DNA of 64,000 nt from Closterium sp. Naga37s-1 (GCA_947471745.1 CANJKZ010000424.1:124001-188000), one strand, 5' to 3'; shown: positions 1-12,360, counted from the stretch's first letter. Made by a program: numbers and translations. Notes: a model not told the origin generated them from the letters alone.

Positions 1-3000
1 CACGTGTGTCTCTTCTGCAGCTCGGACTTCACGTGGGCAAGTCCAGCAGTGTCAGCAGTGGCAAAGACCAAGTCGTCGACGTACACGAGGATGTAGAACG
101 GCGGCAAAGAGGTGTCGGTGCGCAGAAACAGCGACGGGTCGGCAGTAGACGGAGCAAACCCAAGAGCCACAAGTGTAGTCCTCAGTGTGTCGTGCCACTC
201 ACGGGGCGCCTGGCGGAGACCGTAGACTGGCCGCCGGAGGCTCCACCGGGTACCAGGAGGAAACGACCCAGTGAAGCCAGGTGGGCGGCGCAGCCAGATC
301 TCCTCGTGCAGGCTGCCCTGCAGGAAAGCTGTGCTGAAGTCAAGAGAGTGAAGCTCGTAGTCGCGTTGAGCGGCTATGTGCAGCAGCACCCGAAGAGTGG
401 TCATCTTCGGGGTGGGAGAGAAGGTCTGAAAGTAGTCAACTCCCTGCCGCTGACTGAAGCCTCGAGCCACGTAGCGCGCCTTGAAGACAGGCGGAGAACC
501 CGGCGGCCGCTTCACCCTGAAAATCCACATGCCACTGACGATGTTCGCCCCAGGTGGGGGAACCTCGTCAACGTAGGTGCCTGTGGACTTCCAGGAAGCC
601 ATCTCTGCGTCCATGGCTGACTGCCACTGTGAGGAGTAGGGACCCTCGATCGCCTCAGCGTACGATCGAGGAGTCGGGATGTCTGGTGCATCCGGGTCTC
701 CCTCAGGGGCAATCAGCGTGGACACGAGATGAGGCAAAGCAGCAGCAAAACACTGGAACTCCTCCTGCCTGTCCTCAAGGACGTCCGTGCTAAGAGCACA
801 CTCACCCCTGACGGACGGAGGACAGACAAACTCAGACTCAGCAACGAGACTAGCGGCGTAGTCTAGACGACAGCGAGCAGCAAAGTCGACAAGCTCAGCA
901 ACTAAGGCAGACGCAGCAGTGGACTCAAAAGAAGGGTCAGTGACAACAGTAGCCAGGAGACGCGTGACAGTAGGACTGGCAGCACGAAGAGAGTCAAACT
1001 CCGGGTCAGCAAGAGTAGGAAGAGAGGACTCTGGAGGAGACGGCAACGGGACACGCAGAGGAGCAGTGGAAGGGCGCAGTGCCATCTGGTGTGTGCCTGG
1101 GACCGCAGGAGGACGCGGACGCGGAGCACGACCACTAGTGCGAGCAGCACGAACAGGCGACGCAGGACGAGACGCAGGCTCACGACGCTCAGCAAGACCT
1201 CCAGTAGGACCAGTGTAGGGAGAAGGAGCAGGTAGGGGGGAGGCGGGCTGTAACTGTGACCGCGACTAGACAGGCTGTGGACACTCTAAGGGAGGAGCAG
1301 GACCAGTAGAGGGCGGGAGACCAAGAACCTGCTCAAGGAGCGGAACGAAGTACGGCCTCGGCCGCGCAGCGCCTCCAGAACCAGCAGGGACAGCACCAGT
1401 ACCCCCAGCGGCAGCACCAGCGCCAGCAGCACCTCCAGCTCCAACAGCGCCAACTCCAGCACCCTCAGAAGCACCAGCGCCAGCAGAACCACCAGCGCCA
1501 ACACCCCCAGCAGCTCCAGCTCCAGCAGCTCCAGCAGCTCCAGCAGCACCAACTCCAGCAGGACCGTCAGCTCCAGCACCGCCAGCAGCTCCAGTAGTAC
1601 CTCCAGCAGGACTAACGCCAGCAGCCTTAGCAGCACCCCTAGTCCCAGCAGCTCCAGTACCGCCAGTACGAGCACCTCCAGGACCAGCAGCAACAGTAGT
1701 ACCTCCAGCTCCAGCAGCACGGCTCCAGCGCCGGGCAAACCACTCGCGCAACTCCTGCGGAGAGAGTAGCTCCCGCCTCGACGAAGCACCGCCAGAGGCC
1801 AGACGAGCAGACCCAGCACCCCCAGGCTCCGCACCCCCAGGCTCCAAACCCCCAGGCTCAGCACCCCCAGGCTCAGCATCCCTAGACTCAGCACCCCCAG
1901 GCTCCGCACCCCCAGGCTCAGCACCCCCAGACCCGGCACCCGCAGGCTCAGCGCCCCTAGCAGCACCAGAGTCAACAGCTACCTCGACAGGCTCGACTGC
2001 GTCTACCTGGGACACACCTGACGGGGCAGGACCCTGAGGGGGGAGAGGGTCTACCGGGGGAGGACCTGGCACTAGGAAGAGCGGCGGCGGGGGGAGGGGC
2101 GCAGTGCGGTAGGGGAAGAGACGGTAGTAAGGCACCGACTCGTCAAAGGTGACGTCCTGGGAGGACAGAACACGGCGCGAGGTGGGGTGGTAAAACTGCC
2201 AACCAGGCGCGTCAGGGGGGGAGCCAAGGAAGACGCAGGGAACAGCACGGGGGGACAGCTTGTCCGCAGACAAGTCGCGGACAAACGCCCGAGATCCCCA
2301 GACCCGAAACGCAGACGCATCGCCAACCTTCCCCGTCCACCGCAAGGTGGGGGAGGTCTCTGGCAAGGAGACCCGGGGCTGAAGGTTGAGCTGATGCGCT
2401 GCGTACTGAACCGCAAACGGCCACAGAAAATGGGGAGCAGCCGCATGGATCATGGACGTACGAGCGACGTCCATGACCATGCCAATGCGGCGCTCAGCAA
2501 TCCCATTTTGCTGTGGAGAGGCCGGAAGCGTGAAGGTCTGGCGGATGCCCTGTGCACGACAGAAGGCTCCCAGACGGGCAGAGGAAAACTCCCCGCCTCT
2601 GTCAGAGTGCAGACGCAGAACTGGAAAGTCCGAGCCGAAACTCTCTCTGAGCTGGAGACGAGCCGCGCAGATCCAGTCGATCAACACCCCAGTGATGTCA
2701 CCCTTGCTGCGCAAGGGGAACACCGTGGTGTAACGCGAGTAGTCGTCAACCACCAACAGGAAGTAACGCTCGTGACGCTGGCCACGGACGCGGGCGGGGC
2801 CCCACACGTCCATGTGAAGAGTCTGCAGGGGAGCCTCTGTCGGAGGAAACTCGGAGGAGTGAGGGGCGGCGCGCTGCCGCCCCTCGACGCAGGGAACGCA
2901 GGTAGGGGCAGGCCCCGGAGGGAGGGGAGGGAGGGACCGGGGGAGACCAGAGACAAGGACACGGGAGGCCATGCCTCGGAGACGAGGCAGGGAGGGGTGA

Positions 3001-4264
3001 CCAAGGCGGTGGTGCCAAAGGAGAGTCTGGTGGGACAGGAGACGACACGAGCAGGGAGCAGACTCAGGACCAGACCTGGACGCTGCAGCAAACACCTGAC
3101 TCGACGCAGCTACCTGACCAGACGCAGCAACCGGAGGAGACTCAGTAGTCAGTGTGTACAGGCTTGACCCCGGCCGACGGGTAAACGTGGCCAAGTGTCG
3201 GCCCGTCCGAGCACACGTACAGTGGGTCACCCGCTGACTCGCAGGAGTGAACTAGTCAACCCCCCGATCCTGTAGATCAGCACCACTCACCAAGTTTGTA
3301 GAGAACGAGGGGAGGTAGAGACCTGACAGGGTGCAAGAGGGGGCTGCCGGACACGGTAAGACAGTGGAGAAGCGAGCAAGGACAGGACCCCCAGAGGGGT
3401 CCGCCAGGGAGACCGCAACCGGCCGACTAAGCGGCGTAAGCGTGGTGCGGTCTCGAAAGAAGGAGCGGGAAGCACCCGAATCAAGGGTGAAGGTGTGTAA
3501 GGCCTGAGCCGACGTGGTACCTGAGAGAGCAGACTCACCAGCACCTGGGGCAGCAGACGCACTAGCAGCTAGAGCAGCAGCCTCACCAGCACCTAGAGCA
3601 GCAGCCTCAATGCCCGGGTCAGGCGGAACACACAGGTAACAGTCACCCTCATCACTAGTAGGCAATGCATACATGGCAGTGAGGATAGCATCATAGTCAA
3701 GAGTATAGACATCTATCCGCAGCCTAAGCAGCTCCACCCAGTCGGGGAGCTCAGCCGCGTCGCCAAACTCCGTACGCCAGGCGTCGCTCAGACGGGCGAA
3801 GCAGCGGGACTCTGCGTGACCAAACGTCCCGCAAGGCTGACCAGTCCGAGCACCAGTGCGAATGACGTACGGACAGCGAGCAGTACCCCGTGACCCGTCA
3901 CGCTGAGCGTACCACTCACGAAGCTGCTGGGGCGAAAGGACCGCGCACGGACGACGCTGCAGCTGCACCTGGCCACTACAAGCAGCTGCCGAACTACTCA
4001 CTCCAGGACGACTCCCACTACGGCCACCCTGACAACCCCAAGTAGCGTACCACTCACGAAGCTGCTGGGGCGTGAGGGACTCACGCGGACGTCGCTGGAG
4101 CTGCCTCTGGCCACCGCCAGGAGCAGCAGGAACAGTGGTAGCCGCAGTAGCAATAGCAGTAGTCGCAGCGCGGCCACCCCTATAACCCCAACTAGCGTAC
4201 CACTCACGAAGCTGTTGGGGGGTGAGGGACTCACGCGGACGACGCTGGAGCTGCATCTGGCCAC
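1..4264 (-). pseudogene. Copia gag-pol remnant of element A
   Basis: The gag C-terminal part holds three copies of a PQQLREWYA motif and a knuckle of the form C-x9-CG-x3-H-x4-C. It is followed by the protease motif TLDSGASRSFF, a GAG-pre-integrase block LLWHHRLGHPS, and integrase motifs HSDRGGEFSS and QNGIAERR. A Pro/Ala/Gly-rich linker leads into the reverse transcriptase, only part of which lies in the window. These are the usual polyprotein functions for particle assembly, integration and reverse transcription. Compared with element D it is a broken copy, with about three or more breaks in the part visible. Confidence 0.8.
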
Positions 4265-4412
4265 GCCAGGAGCAGCAGTAGCAGTAGAAAGAGCAGTAGC
4301 AGCAAGAGCAGCAGTACGGGCAGGGCAGTGCTCACCAGTGGCGAGAAGGGCAGGCGTACGACGGCGGCAACGGCGAGGCCGCTACCACTGTAGGGCGAGG
4401 GCTCTGCGGCAG

Positions 4413-6064
4413 CTGCAGGGGCGGCTGCTCCAGGGGCGGCAGTTGTAGGGGCGGCTGCTCCAGGGGCGGCTGCTGCAGGGGCGGCTGCTCCAGGGGCGGC
4501 TGCTGCAGGGGTGGCTGCTCCAGGGGCGGCTGCTGCAGGGGCGGCTGCTCCAGGGGCGGCTGCTGCAGGGGCGGCTGCTCCAGGGGCGGCTACTGCAGGG
4601 GTGGCTGCTCCAGGGGCGGCTGCTGCAGTGGCGGCTGCTCCTGGGGCAGCTGCGTCAGGGGCGGCTGCTCCAGGGGCGGCTGCTGAAGGGGAGGCTGCTC
4701 CAGGGGCGGCTGCTGCAGGGGCGGCTACTCCAAGGGCGGCTGCTGCAGTGGCGGCTGCTCCAGGGGCGGCTGCTGCAGTGGCGGCTGCTCCAGGGGCGGC
4801 TGCTGCAGTGGCGGCTGCTCCAGGGGCGGCTGCTGCAGGGGCGGCTGCTCCAGGGGCGGCTGCTGCTGGGGCGGCTGCTCCAGGGGCGGCTGCTGCAGTG
4901 GCGGCTGCTCCAGGGGCGGCTGCTGCAGGGGCGGCTGCTCCAGGGGCGGCTGCTGCAGGGGCGGCTGCTCCAGGGGCGGCTGCTTCAGGGGCGGCTGCTC
5001 CAGGGGTGGCTGCTGCAGGGGAGGCTGCTCCAGGGGCGGCTGCTGCAGGGGTGGCTGCTCCAGAGGCGGCTGCTGCAGTGGCGGCTGCTCCTGGGGCGGC
5101 TGCTTCAGGGGCGGCTGCTCCAGGGGCGGCTGCTGCAGGGGAGGCTGCTCCAGGGGCGGCTGCTGCAGTGGCGGCTGCTCCTGGGGCGGCTGCGTCAGGG
5201 GCGGCTGCTCCAGGGGCGGCTGCTGAAGGGGAGGCTGCTCCAGGGGCGGCTGCTGCAGTGGCGGCTGCTCCAGGGGCGGCTGCTGCAGGGGCGGCTACTC
5301 CAAGGGCGGCTGCTGCAGTGGCGGCTGCTCCAGGGGCGGCTGCTGCAGTGGCGGCTGCTCCAGGGGCGGCTGCTGCAGTGGCGGCTGCTCCAGGGGCGGC
5401 TGCTGCAGGGGCGGCTGCTCCAGGGGCGGCTGCTGCTGGGGCGGCTGCTCCAGGGGCGGCTGCTGCAGTGGCGGCTGCTCCAGGGGCGGCTGCTGCAGGG
5501 GCGGCTGCTCCAGGGGCGGCTGCTTCAGGGGCGGCTGCTCCAGGGGTGGCTGCTGCAGGGGAGGCTGCTCCAGGGGCGGCTGCTGCAGGGGTGGCTGCTC
5601 CAGGGGCGGCTGCTGCAGTGGCGGCTGCTCCTGGGGCGGCTGCTTCAGGGGCGGCTGCTCCAGGGGCGGCTGCTGCAGGGGAGGCTGCTCCAGGGGCGGC
5701 TGCTGCAGTGGCGGCTGCTCCAAGGGCGGCTGCTGCAGGGGCGGCTGCTCCAGGGGCGGCTGCTGCAGTGGCGGCTGCTCCAGGGGCGGCTGCTGCAGGG
5801 GCGGCTGCTCCAGGGGCGGCTGCTGCAGTGGCGGCTGCTCCAGGGGCGGCTGCTCCAGGGGCGGCTGCTGCAGTGGCGGCTGCTGCAGGGGCGGCTGCTC
5901 CAGGGGCGGCTGCTGCAGTGGCGGCTGCTCGAGGGGCGGCTGCTGCAGGGGCGGCTGCTCCAGGGGCGGCTGCTGCAGGGGCGGCTGCTCCAGGGGCGGC
6001 TGCTGCAGGGGTGGCTGCTCCAGGGGCGGCTGCTGCAGTGGCGGGTGCTCCAGGGGCGGGTTAG
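4413..6064. repeat. 30-bp GC-rich tandem array in the leader of element A
   Basis: About 55 near-identical 30-bp units built on GGGGCGGCTGCTCCA followed by GGGGCGGCTGCTGCA run without interruption. One frame reads as an Ala/Gly/Pro repeat and the other strand as a PPLEQPPLQQ repeat, so long open frames here follow from composition. The array lies between primer site and gag of element A. A closely similar array occupies the interior of element F. Confidence 0.9.
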
Positions 6065-6184
6065 GGCAGGGGAGACGCCACGCGGGTCCCGCAGGGGTGT
6101 CGCGACGCACAGGAGCCGCGCCTCGCGGGTCCCGCAGGGGCGACGCGACGAGGCGGGGGCGACGTGGCGGGGCCGCGACTGGCG

Positions 6185-6560
6185 ACGGGGCGAGGTCGCG
6201 AAGGGGCCGCGAAGGGAGCCGTTAGGGGGGGGCCGCGAAGGGGCCGCCAAGGGGCCGCGAGGGGGGGCCGCGAAGGGGCCGCGAGGGGGCCGTGAAGGGG
6301 CCGTGAAGGGGCTGTGAAGGTGCCGCGAAGGGGCCGTGAAGGGGCCGCGAAGGGGCCGTGAAGGGGCCGTGAAGGGGCCGTGAAGGTGCCGCGAAGGGGC
6401 CGTGAAGGGGCCGTGAAGGGGCCGTGAAGGTGCCGCGAAGGGGCCTCGAAGGGAGGCCGCGAAGGGGCCACGAGGGGCCTGAAGGGGCCGCGAAGGGCCG
6501 TGAGAGGGGCCGTGAGAGGCCGTGAGAGGGGCCGCTACGGGGCCGTAGGGGAGCGCGACG
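6185..6560. repeat. GGGGCCGTGAA-type short tandem array
   Basis: Irregular 11-14 bp units of GGGGCCGYGAA repeat about 25 times just downstream (on the minus strand) of the element A primer site. Similar GC-rich short-unit arrays follow the primer site in elements C, D, H and K, so this is a shared leader feature of the family. Confidence 0.8.
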
Positions 6561-6697
6561 GGCCACTAAGGGCAGGGGACGCGACGGGAGGGTAGGCACA
6601 CGGGGCACGACTCGGGCAGGGGCGAAGCGCGCTCCGGGCAGAACGATATTCGGTGGGCCCTAGGAAACGTTCCCACTAGGGAACCTGCTCTATACCA

Positions 6698-6823
6698 TGT
6701 GAAAGAACGAGGAATGAATGAACTAGCAAGCAGGTGGGTACAAGTAGGAAAACCTAAAAGTGTTGTACCCCATATTGTCTACCCCACTACAGCCTACACA
6801 GACTATAGCATATGAGTTTGACA
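6698..6823 (-). repeat. 5' LTR of Copia element A (126 bp)
   Basis: On the minus strand it starts TGTCAAACTC and ends TTTCACA, the TG...CA ends expected of an LTR. It is directly followed by TGGTATAGAGCAGG (6684-6697), a good match to the initiator-Met tRNA primer site used by plant Copia elements. It is related to the 119-bp LTRs of element H. The five bases next to it on the Gypsy B side (6824-6828, AACAC) should be the target duplication; the partner copy is off-window. Confidence 0.85.
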
Positions 6824-9432
6824 AACACCTCCACGCCTTGAAGGCTATGACTATCGCTAAGGCTTCCTTGTCATGGATGGGGTAGTTCAGTTCTGCTCCG
6901 TGTAGCTTCTTACTGAGGTAGGCGATGGGCTGCAAACCGCGTCCGTGATCCTGCATCAGTACTGCTCCGACTGCTTGGTCACTAGCGTCTGCTTCCACCA
7001 CGTAGTCCTTGTCTAGATCCGGCAAGATGAGTACTGGCGCTGTAGTCAGTGCTGTCTGTAGCTGCTCCATGGCTTGCTGATGAGGTGTATCCCATTTGAA
7101 GGGCGTATCCTTTTTCAGTAGGTCGGTCAGTGGCGCTGCTATCTTAGCGTACTGCGGCACGAACCTGTTGTCGTAGTTGGCGAAGCCTAGGAACTGCTGC
7201 AACTCCTTCACGTTCTCCGGTACTTTCCACTTCTTGACGGCTTCGATCTTCCGCGGGTTCACGTGTACGCCCTCGGCACTCACCATGTGCCCAAGAAACT
7301 GCACCTTCTTCAGGGCGAAGTCGCTCTTCGACAGCTTCACGTAGAACTTGTTTTTCCGCAGGATCTCGAACACCTTCCGCAGATGCTCCACGTGCTCCTT
7401 CATATTCTTGGAGTAGATAAGAATGTCGTCCAGGTACACCACTACGCACTCGTCCAGTAAGGGTCGTAAGATGTGATTCACCTCCGCCTGAAACGTTGCT
7501 GGTGCGTTGCAGAGTCCGAACGGCATCACCAAGTATTCGTAGGAGCCGTATCTGGTACGGAACGCCGTCTTGTGGACCGAGTTGTCTGCCATCTTGATCT
7601 GCCAGTAACCCGATCGTAGGTCCAGCTTCGAAAATACTGTTGCTCCACGCAGTTGATCGAGTAGGTCGTCTATGCGCGGTATGGGATATGTGTTTTTTAC
7701 TGTCTGTTTGTTCAGTGCGCGGTAGTCGATGCACATCCGTAAACTGCCGTCTGGTTTTGGAGTAAAGAGGACTGGTGCACCGTAGGGAGAGGTGGATGGG
7801 CGGATCAGTTGTCTGTCCAGTAGATACTCTATCTGTTTCTTCATATCTGTCAGTTCGGTCGGACTCAGTCGGTATGGTGCACGTGAGACGGGTTTCGTAC
7901 CTGGTTCCTCCACGATCTCGTGCTCGTGGGTGCGTGCTGGAGGTACGCCTGCGGGTAGGTCGTCAGGCATTATATCCTTGTACTGCTCCAACACCTCCTT
8001 TACTGCTGCAGGTAGCTCCGAACTCGGCTTCTCCTCCTCTGTTGCTGCCATAACCAGTGCTAAGTATCCCGTGTTACTCTCGTTCACAGTCCGTTCGAAC
8101 CGTGCCAGTGTCGTTTCAGGAACGCTCCCTGTATCCGTCCAGCTTCGCAGCTCCACTCGTTTCTCGTTGTTGTAGATGCACGCCTTCCTGTTGACCCAAT
8201 CGATCTCGGGGTTGAACCGCTTCAAGAAATCTCGCCCCAAGATGAAATCTAAACCCTTGATGTTCGTGATCGGCAATGTCGGCTTCCACCTTAGCGCCCC
8301 TATGTGCAGCTGCAGTGATGCTTTGCCGTGAATGGGGAGTTTCGTACCGTCCACCATCGTTGCCGTGAACTTGGTCTCCTCTGAAGATTCTCCAATTTTC
8401 TCCAACGTCCCGCGGTCGCACACCGAGTGAGACGCACCGCTGTCCACCAGTGCCTGGAGGCGTCGCCCATTGTAGATCACCTCGAGTAGTAGTGGTTTTT
8501 GCTGATCCGAGTAACCGTAGATGGTCTCGCTTATAGGATCGTAGGGTACGTCAAATAGATCATCCCTCGGTCCTGTGCTCGAAGCTGCTGACTCCATATC
8601 AGTTTCCAACTGAGCAGGGTTAGAAGGATTTATCCGAGGCCGATTCAGCTTCGTCTTGGCCTGGAACCTTCCCTTAAGCCTTTGCAGCTGTGTAGGCTTC
8701 TCCTGTGGGCAATGGGGAGCCTTAACACTATGCTGCGGGGAGAGAATATGAACTCCTTGGAACGCACGACCCTTTTCAACGCTCCGGAGTGGTTTGCCCA
8801 ACTTCTCAGGTACCTGAATAATGTCTGAAGGCTTTTTCTTGGCCTTGAAATCTCCCCTGAATTTTTTAAAGGCTTGAAAACCTCGAGAGGGAATATTCTT
8901 ACTCTCGGGGGTGTTCGGCTGGAGTTTCCCGGTCGGTGCAGAGTCTTGTTTCGCGGAGCCTCCATTTGTCTCGGCGATTTCCCCTGTTGCCGGCCAGTCA
9001 TGGCGTTTTAAATTCGCGCCATTATGTCCTCCTTTTTTCGCCATCGTGGATGTCGCACTGTTGTTGCCCTGCAGCTCTGCTCGTGCCTTCTTCATTTTCC
9101 AACACGCCAAGAGTTGATGTCCTGCTGCACCGCAAAATTCGCACTTCTCATATTTTGTCGGCCACTGCTTCGCGTCGATCTTGTCGATATCCATTGGGTC
9201 GGCGGTTGTGGGTGGTGCCGATCGCTTCGTGCCAAATGATCGGTTTGGCACGTGGCGTCGTGTCTCGGGTTGATCTCGCGTCGAATCTCTCTGCTGCACA
9301 CACCATGTCGCGGTAGTTGTTGTAGTTCGCGGCAATCACCTGTCGGCGCACTTCCATCTTTAGCCCCTCAGTATACGCTTGGATTTTTTCCCCTTCGGTC
9401 AGGTCGGTTATTCGGTTGAAGAGGCTCTCTAT

Positions 9433-9572
9433 TGTGAAGAAATGAGGAATGAATGGAAAGGAAGTGAGGGATTTCACTAGCAAGCAGTTGAGTACATATA
9501 GCAAACCCTAAATTGGGCTGTACTCACTATTGAGTACCCCACTGCAGGCTAGACAAACATAACATTCTGACA
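9433..9572 (-). repeat. 3' LTR of element C (140 bp)
   Basis: It runs from TGTCAGAATG to TTCTTCACA on the minus strand and is identical by eye to the copy at 11230-11369. The polypurine tract lies immediately to its right, at about 9573-9581. Confidence 0.88.
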
Positions 9573-9783
9573 CACCCCCATAGCCAAAGTGGGGTGTAAT
9601 CAGCACAACAAGCAAGCAAAACACAAGCTCAGGGTGGATCACAATGTCACCACACAATCTGAGCACAAGTACAAGAAGCAACAGTTTAAAGTTCACAAAT
9701 GTAAGCAAAGCTAGAGGATATCACCGAGGGCAAGTGTGGAGGAGGAGGGACTATGAGAGGAGAGGAGGTAGTGGGCGGCAGCT

Positions 9784-10020
9784 GAAGCTGCTGGCACACG
9801 GCGCAACTGGAGCAACTGGCACACGGGCAACTGGAGCAACTGGCACACTGGCAACTGGAGCAACTGGCACACGGGCTACTGGAGTAACTGGCTCCGCGGC
9901 TAACTCTGAGCGGCAGGAGCAACGGACTCACGGGCGACTGGAGCAACTGGCTCACGGGCGACTGGCGCAACGGGCTCACGGGCGACTGGCGCAACGGTCT
10001 CACGGGCGACTGGAGCTGCG
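9784..10020. repeat. 24-bp ACTGG-rich tandem repeat in element C
   Basis: Units of roughly 24 bp built on GGAGCAACTGGCACACGGGC repeat about nine times and decay towards the right. A related ACTGG/CCAGT-rich stretch occurs near 22380-22510 in element F, suggesting shared ancestry of their 3' interiors. Confidence 0.7.
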
Positions 10021-10429
10021 GGCTTCACGGCGGCCACCCCCCTTCAACCTCCCCAAACTATCCCACCCCCCTTTCACACACCCCCTGCTGCACCCTAGGT
10101 TCACTCACACCCCACCCCCTAGCACCACTCCGTCGACTCCCACACACCCACCCCCCTCAGCGGCAGCTGCAGCAGTGGGAGACAGAGGAGGAGGAGGAGC
10201 AGGGGAGACCACACACCCGCCACCCCCTACTCGCCACCCCCAGACCCTAACACAGGGCAGGGCGGGACGGCGGGTAGGGAGGTTACGGGGGGGGGGGGGG
10301 GACGCGCGGCCTCCCAGGGCGCCAAAACAGGCGGCAGAAGGGGCGACGCTCGCCCCCCCCCCCCCATGTCGCGCGGCCCCCCAGGGAGCCGCGACGGGCG
10401 ACGGGAAAAGAGGGGGGGGCGGTGCACGG

Positions 10430-11050
10430 GTCCCCGGTGCGCCGCGACAGGCGACGGAGCATGGCCGGGGCAGGGCCGGGGCAGGGTCGAGGCAGGGCCG
10501 AAAGGGGCGGCGACGGGGCCGCAAGGGGCGGCGACGGGGCCGCTAAGGGCGGCGACGAGGCCGCAAGAGGGCGGCACCGGGGCCGCGAGAGGGCGGCGAC
10601 GCGACCGCGAGAGGGCGGCACTGGGGCCGCGAGAGGGCGGCGACGAGGCCGCGAAGGGCGGCGACGCGGCCGCTAGGGGCGGCGACGGGGCCGCTGGAGG
10701 CGGCGACGGGGTCGATAGGGGCGACGACGGGGCCGCTAGGGGCAGCGACGGGGCCGCTAAGGGCGGCGACGAGGCCGCAAGAGGGCGCCACCAGGGCCGC
10801 GAGAGGGCGGCGACGCGACCGCGAGAGGGCGGCACTGGGGCCGCGAGAGGGCGGCGACGAGGCCGCGAAGGGCGGCGACGCGGCCGCTAGGGGCGGCGAC
10901 GGGCCCGCTGGAGGCGGCGACGGGGCTGATAGGGGCGGCGACGGGGCCGCGAAGGGTGGCGACGGGGCCGCTAGGGGCGGCGACGGGGCCGCGAAGGGCG
11001 GCGACGGGGCCGCTAAGGGCGGCGACGGGGCCGCTAGGGGTGGCGCGAGG
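10430..11050. repeat. GGCGGCGACGGGGCCGC-type array in the leader of element C
   Basis: Units of about 15-30 bp based on GGCGGCGACGGGGCCGC are tandemly repeated next to the primer site, with a longer duplicated block (about 10540-10700 resembling about 10755-10910). It is non-coding and equivalent in position to the arrays of elements A, D, H and K. Confidence 0.78.
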
Positions 11051-11229
11051 GGCCGTGAGAGGGGCCTCTAGGAGGGCGCGACAGGCCACTAAGGGCAGGG
11101 GATGCGACGTGAGGGCGGCCAACGGGGCGCGCCTCGGGCAGGGGCGACTCGCGCTCCGGTCAGGAAAAAAAATCGATTTCAGTGGTGGGCCCTGAGAAGC
11201 GTTCCCACTAGGGAACCTGCTCTATACCA

Positions 11230-11369
11230 TGTGAAGAAATGAGGAATGAATGGAAAGGAAGTGAGGGATTTCACTAGCAAGCAGTTGAGTACATATAGCA
11301 AACCCTAAATTGGGCTGTACTCACTATTGAGTACCCCACTGCAGGCTAGACAAACATAACATTCTGACA
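11230..11369 (-). repeat. 5' LTR of element C (140 bp)
   Basis: Identical by eye to 9433-9572. It is followed on the minus strand by the primer site at 11216-11229 and flanked on the right by the target duplication TCTAT. Confidence 0.88.
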
Positions 11370-11889
11370 TCTATCTGCTGCATGTACTGTGTTACACTGC
11401 CGAACTGTTTATGCCGATGAATCTGCTGCCGCGCCATGTAGCTGGAGTTGATTGGTTCGAAACGTTGAATTAAAGCTTCCCGAAACTGCGTCCATGACCC
11501 CTCGCCTCGGATCTTATTGCTGTTGTAAATCCACTCGAGCGCTGGGCCTCGTAACGGTGTCGCTGCGAGCCGAAGTAAATTTCGAGAGTCGCAATGAATC
11601 GACGAACGTCAGTGTCTCTCGCATTCGGATTGAACGTCTCCGGTAGCCTCGGACGTGCCGCCTCAAGATTCACTGTAGCCGCTGCCGCTGCTGCTGGGTT
11701 AAGTGTCGGTGTCGCCGCTGCTGCTGCTGACGTTGCTGCTGCATTCGCCGCTGCGTTCGCTGCTGCTATGGCGGCTGCCGACTGGTTCGCGAGAAGCTCC
11801 TCTATTCGCTGGAGTGCCGCTCGCGTCTGGTCCAGGCCGGTGTGTAACTCCGTAATTTTCCGTACGGAATTATCACCGTTTTCCTCCAT

Positions 11890-12223
11890 TTGGCGATTTA
11901 TAAGAAGATTTGCGACGAAAATATATGAATTTTAGGCGCTGGTCATCTTACTGTGAGTCGAGTTGACTGCAGAAGTGACGAGGGCTGATTCTGTAGGTCG
12001 CGTTATTCTCCCTTAGTCGAAATTCGCGTCCGATCTCGGCCGTTGAAAAGAAATTCGATCCGACGCTCCAAATTCCAACTTTTTTTGGGCGAAATTCTCA
12101 GGGCCGTTGAGATTCGAATCGATCCGACGGTCGAAATTCCAACTTTTTCGCCACTGGACCTGAGGAGTGTTCGAAAAACCGGTTCGAGGGGGACGTTAGA
12201 AAATAGCGCGGAACTGGTTTACG
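11890..12223 (-). other. Leader region of Gypsy element B (gag-proximal part)
   Basis: No gene is seen here. This is the untranslated leader of element B between the Copia D insertion and the gag start. It includes two loosely repeated stretches around CGATCCGACG and AAATTCCAACTTTTT. The last five bases (TTACG, 12219-12223) are the left copy of the element D target duplication; the right copy is 19541-19545, where the leader resumes. Confidence 0.7.
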
Positions 12224-12360
12224 TGTGAAAATGAGAACGAGAATGAATGAACTATGAATGAAGTGAGTACATATGGGAAACCCTAATTGTGTTGTACCCC
12301 CTATGGGATACCCCACTATAGCCTACACAACAGCATAAGCTATATATATATGTTCTGACA
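12224..12360 (-). repeat. 3' LTR of Copia element D (137 bp)
   Basis: It has TG...CA ends, is identical by eye to 19404-19540, and contains a TATATATATA stretch near 12341-12350. The polypurine tract flanks it at about 12361-12370. Confidence 0.9.

Larger units (their letters stand above)
1..6823 (-). mobile_element. Copia element A (LTR retrotransposon), 3' end outside window
   Basis: A Ty1/copia-type element read on the minus strand. Its 5' LTR is at 6698-6823. Then come a primer site, a leader of GC-rich tandem arrays (about 4265-6680), a gag C-terminal part with a Cys/His knuckle and aspartic protease (about 3250-4256), the GAG-pre-integrase and integrase domains (about 2000-3230), an Ala/Gly/Pro-rich linker (about 1290-1990) and the start of reverse transcriptase (1-1265). 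The order protease, integrase, RT is diagnostic of Copia. The element sits inside the RNase H region of Gypsy element B, so it is younger than B. The 3' LTR and the second target-site copy lie left of the window. It is a broken copy with about three or more breaks. The N-terminal gag domain seen in elements D and K is not evident here. Confidence 0.88.
9433..11369 (-). mobile_element. Non-autonomous Copia-type LTR element C
   Basis: A 1.9-kb element bounded by two 140-bp LTRs that I read as identical base for base, flanked by TCTAT duplications (9428-9432 and 11370-11374). A primer site TGGTATAGAGCAGG follows the 5' LTR (11216-11229), and a polypurine tract ATGGGGGTG precedes the 3' LTR. Both signals match Copia elements A, D and H. 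The interior holds only GC-rich tandem arrays and no recognisable gag or pol, so it must depend on enzymes made elsewhere, presumably by its autonomous relatives. It sits inside the gag of Gypsy B. Identical LTRs indicate a very recent insertion. Confidence 0.9.
6824..11889 (-). pseudogene. Gypsy gag-pol of element B, interrupted by element C
   Basis: The gag N-terminal part starts with an ATG at 11889 (MEENGDNSV) and has an Ala-rich stretch. The gag core resumes left of element C with the Y-x-x-GL pattern typical of retrotransposon gag. A CCHC knuckle of form CEFCGAAGH follows at about 9110-9150. Then come an aspartic protease with DSGASHS (about 8410-8450), reverse transcriptase with YLDDILIYS (about 7412-7440), and RNase H starting with [13 protein letters not shown] (about 6960-7000). 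The frame stays open through about 2.5 kb of pol. RNase H is cut by element A. Apart from the two inserted elements little decay is visible. Confidence 0.85.

Noticed and set aside
4511-6064. 517-codon Ala/Gly/Pro-rich plus-strand frame and its PPLEQPPLQQ counterpart on the minus strand
   Set aside because: Both are forced by a 30-bp tandem array in the leader of Copia element A; a unit length divisible by three keeps every frame open.
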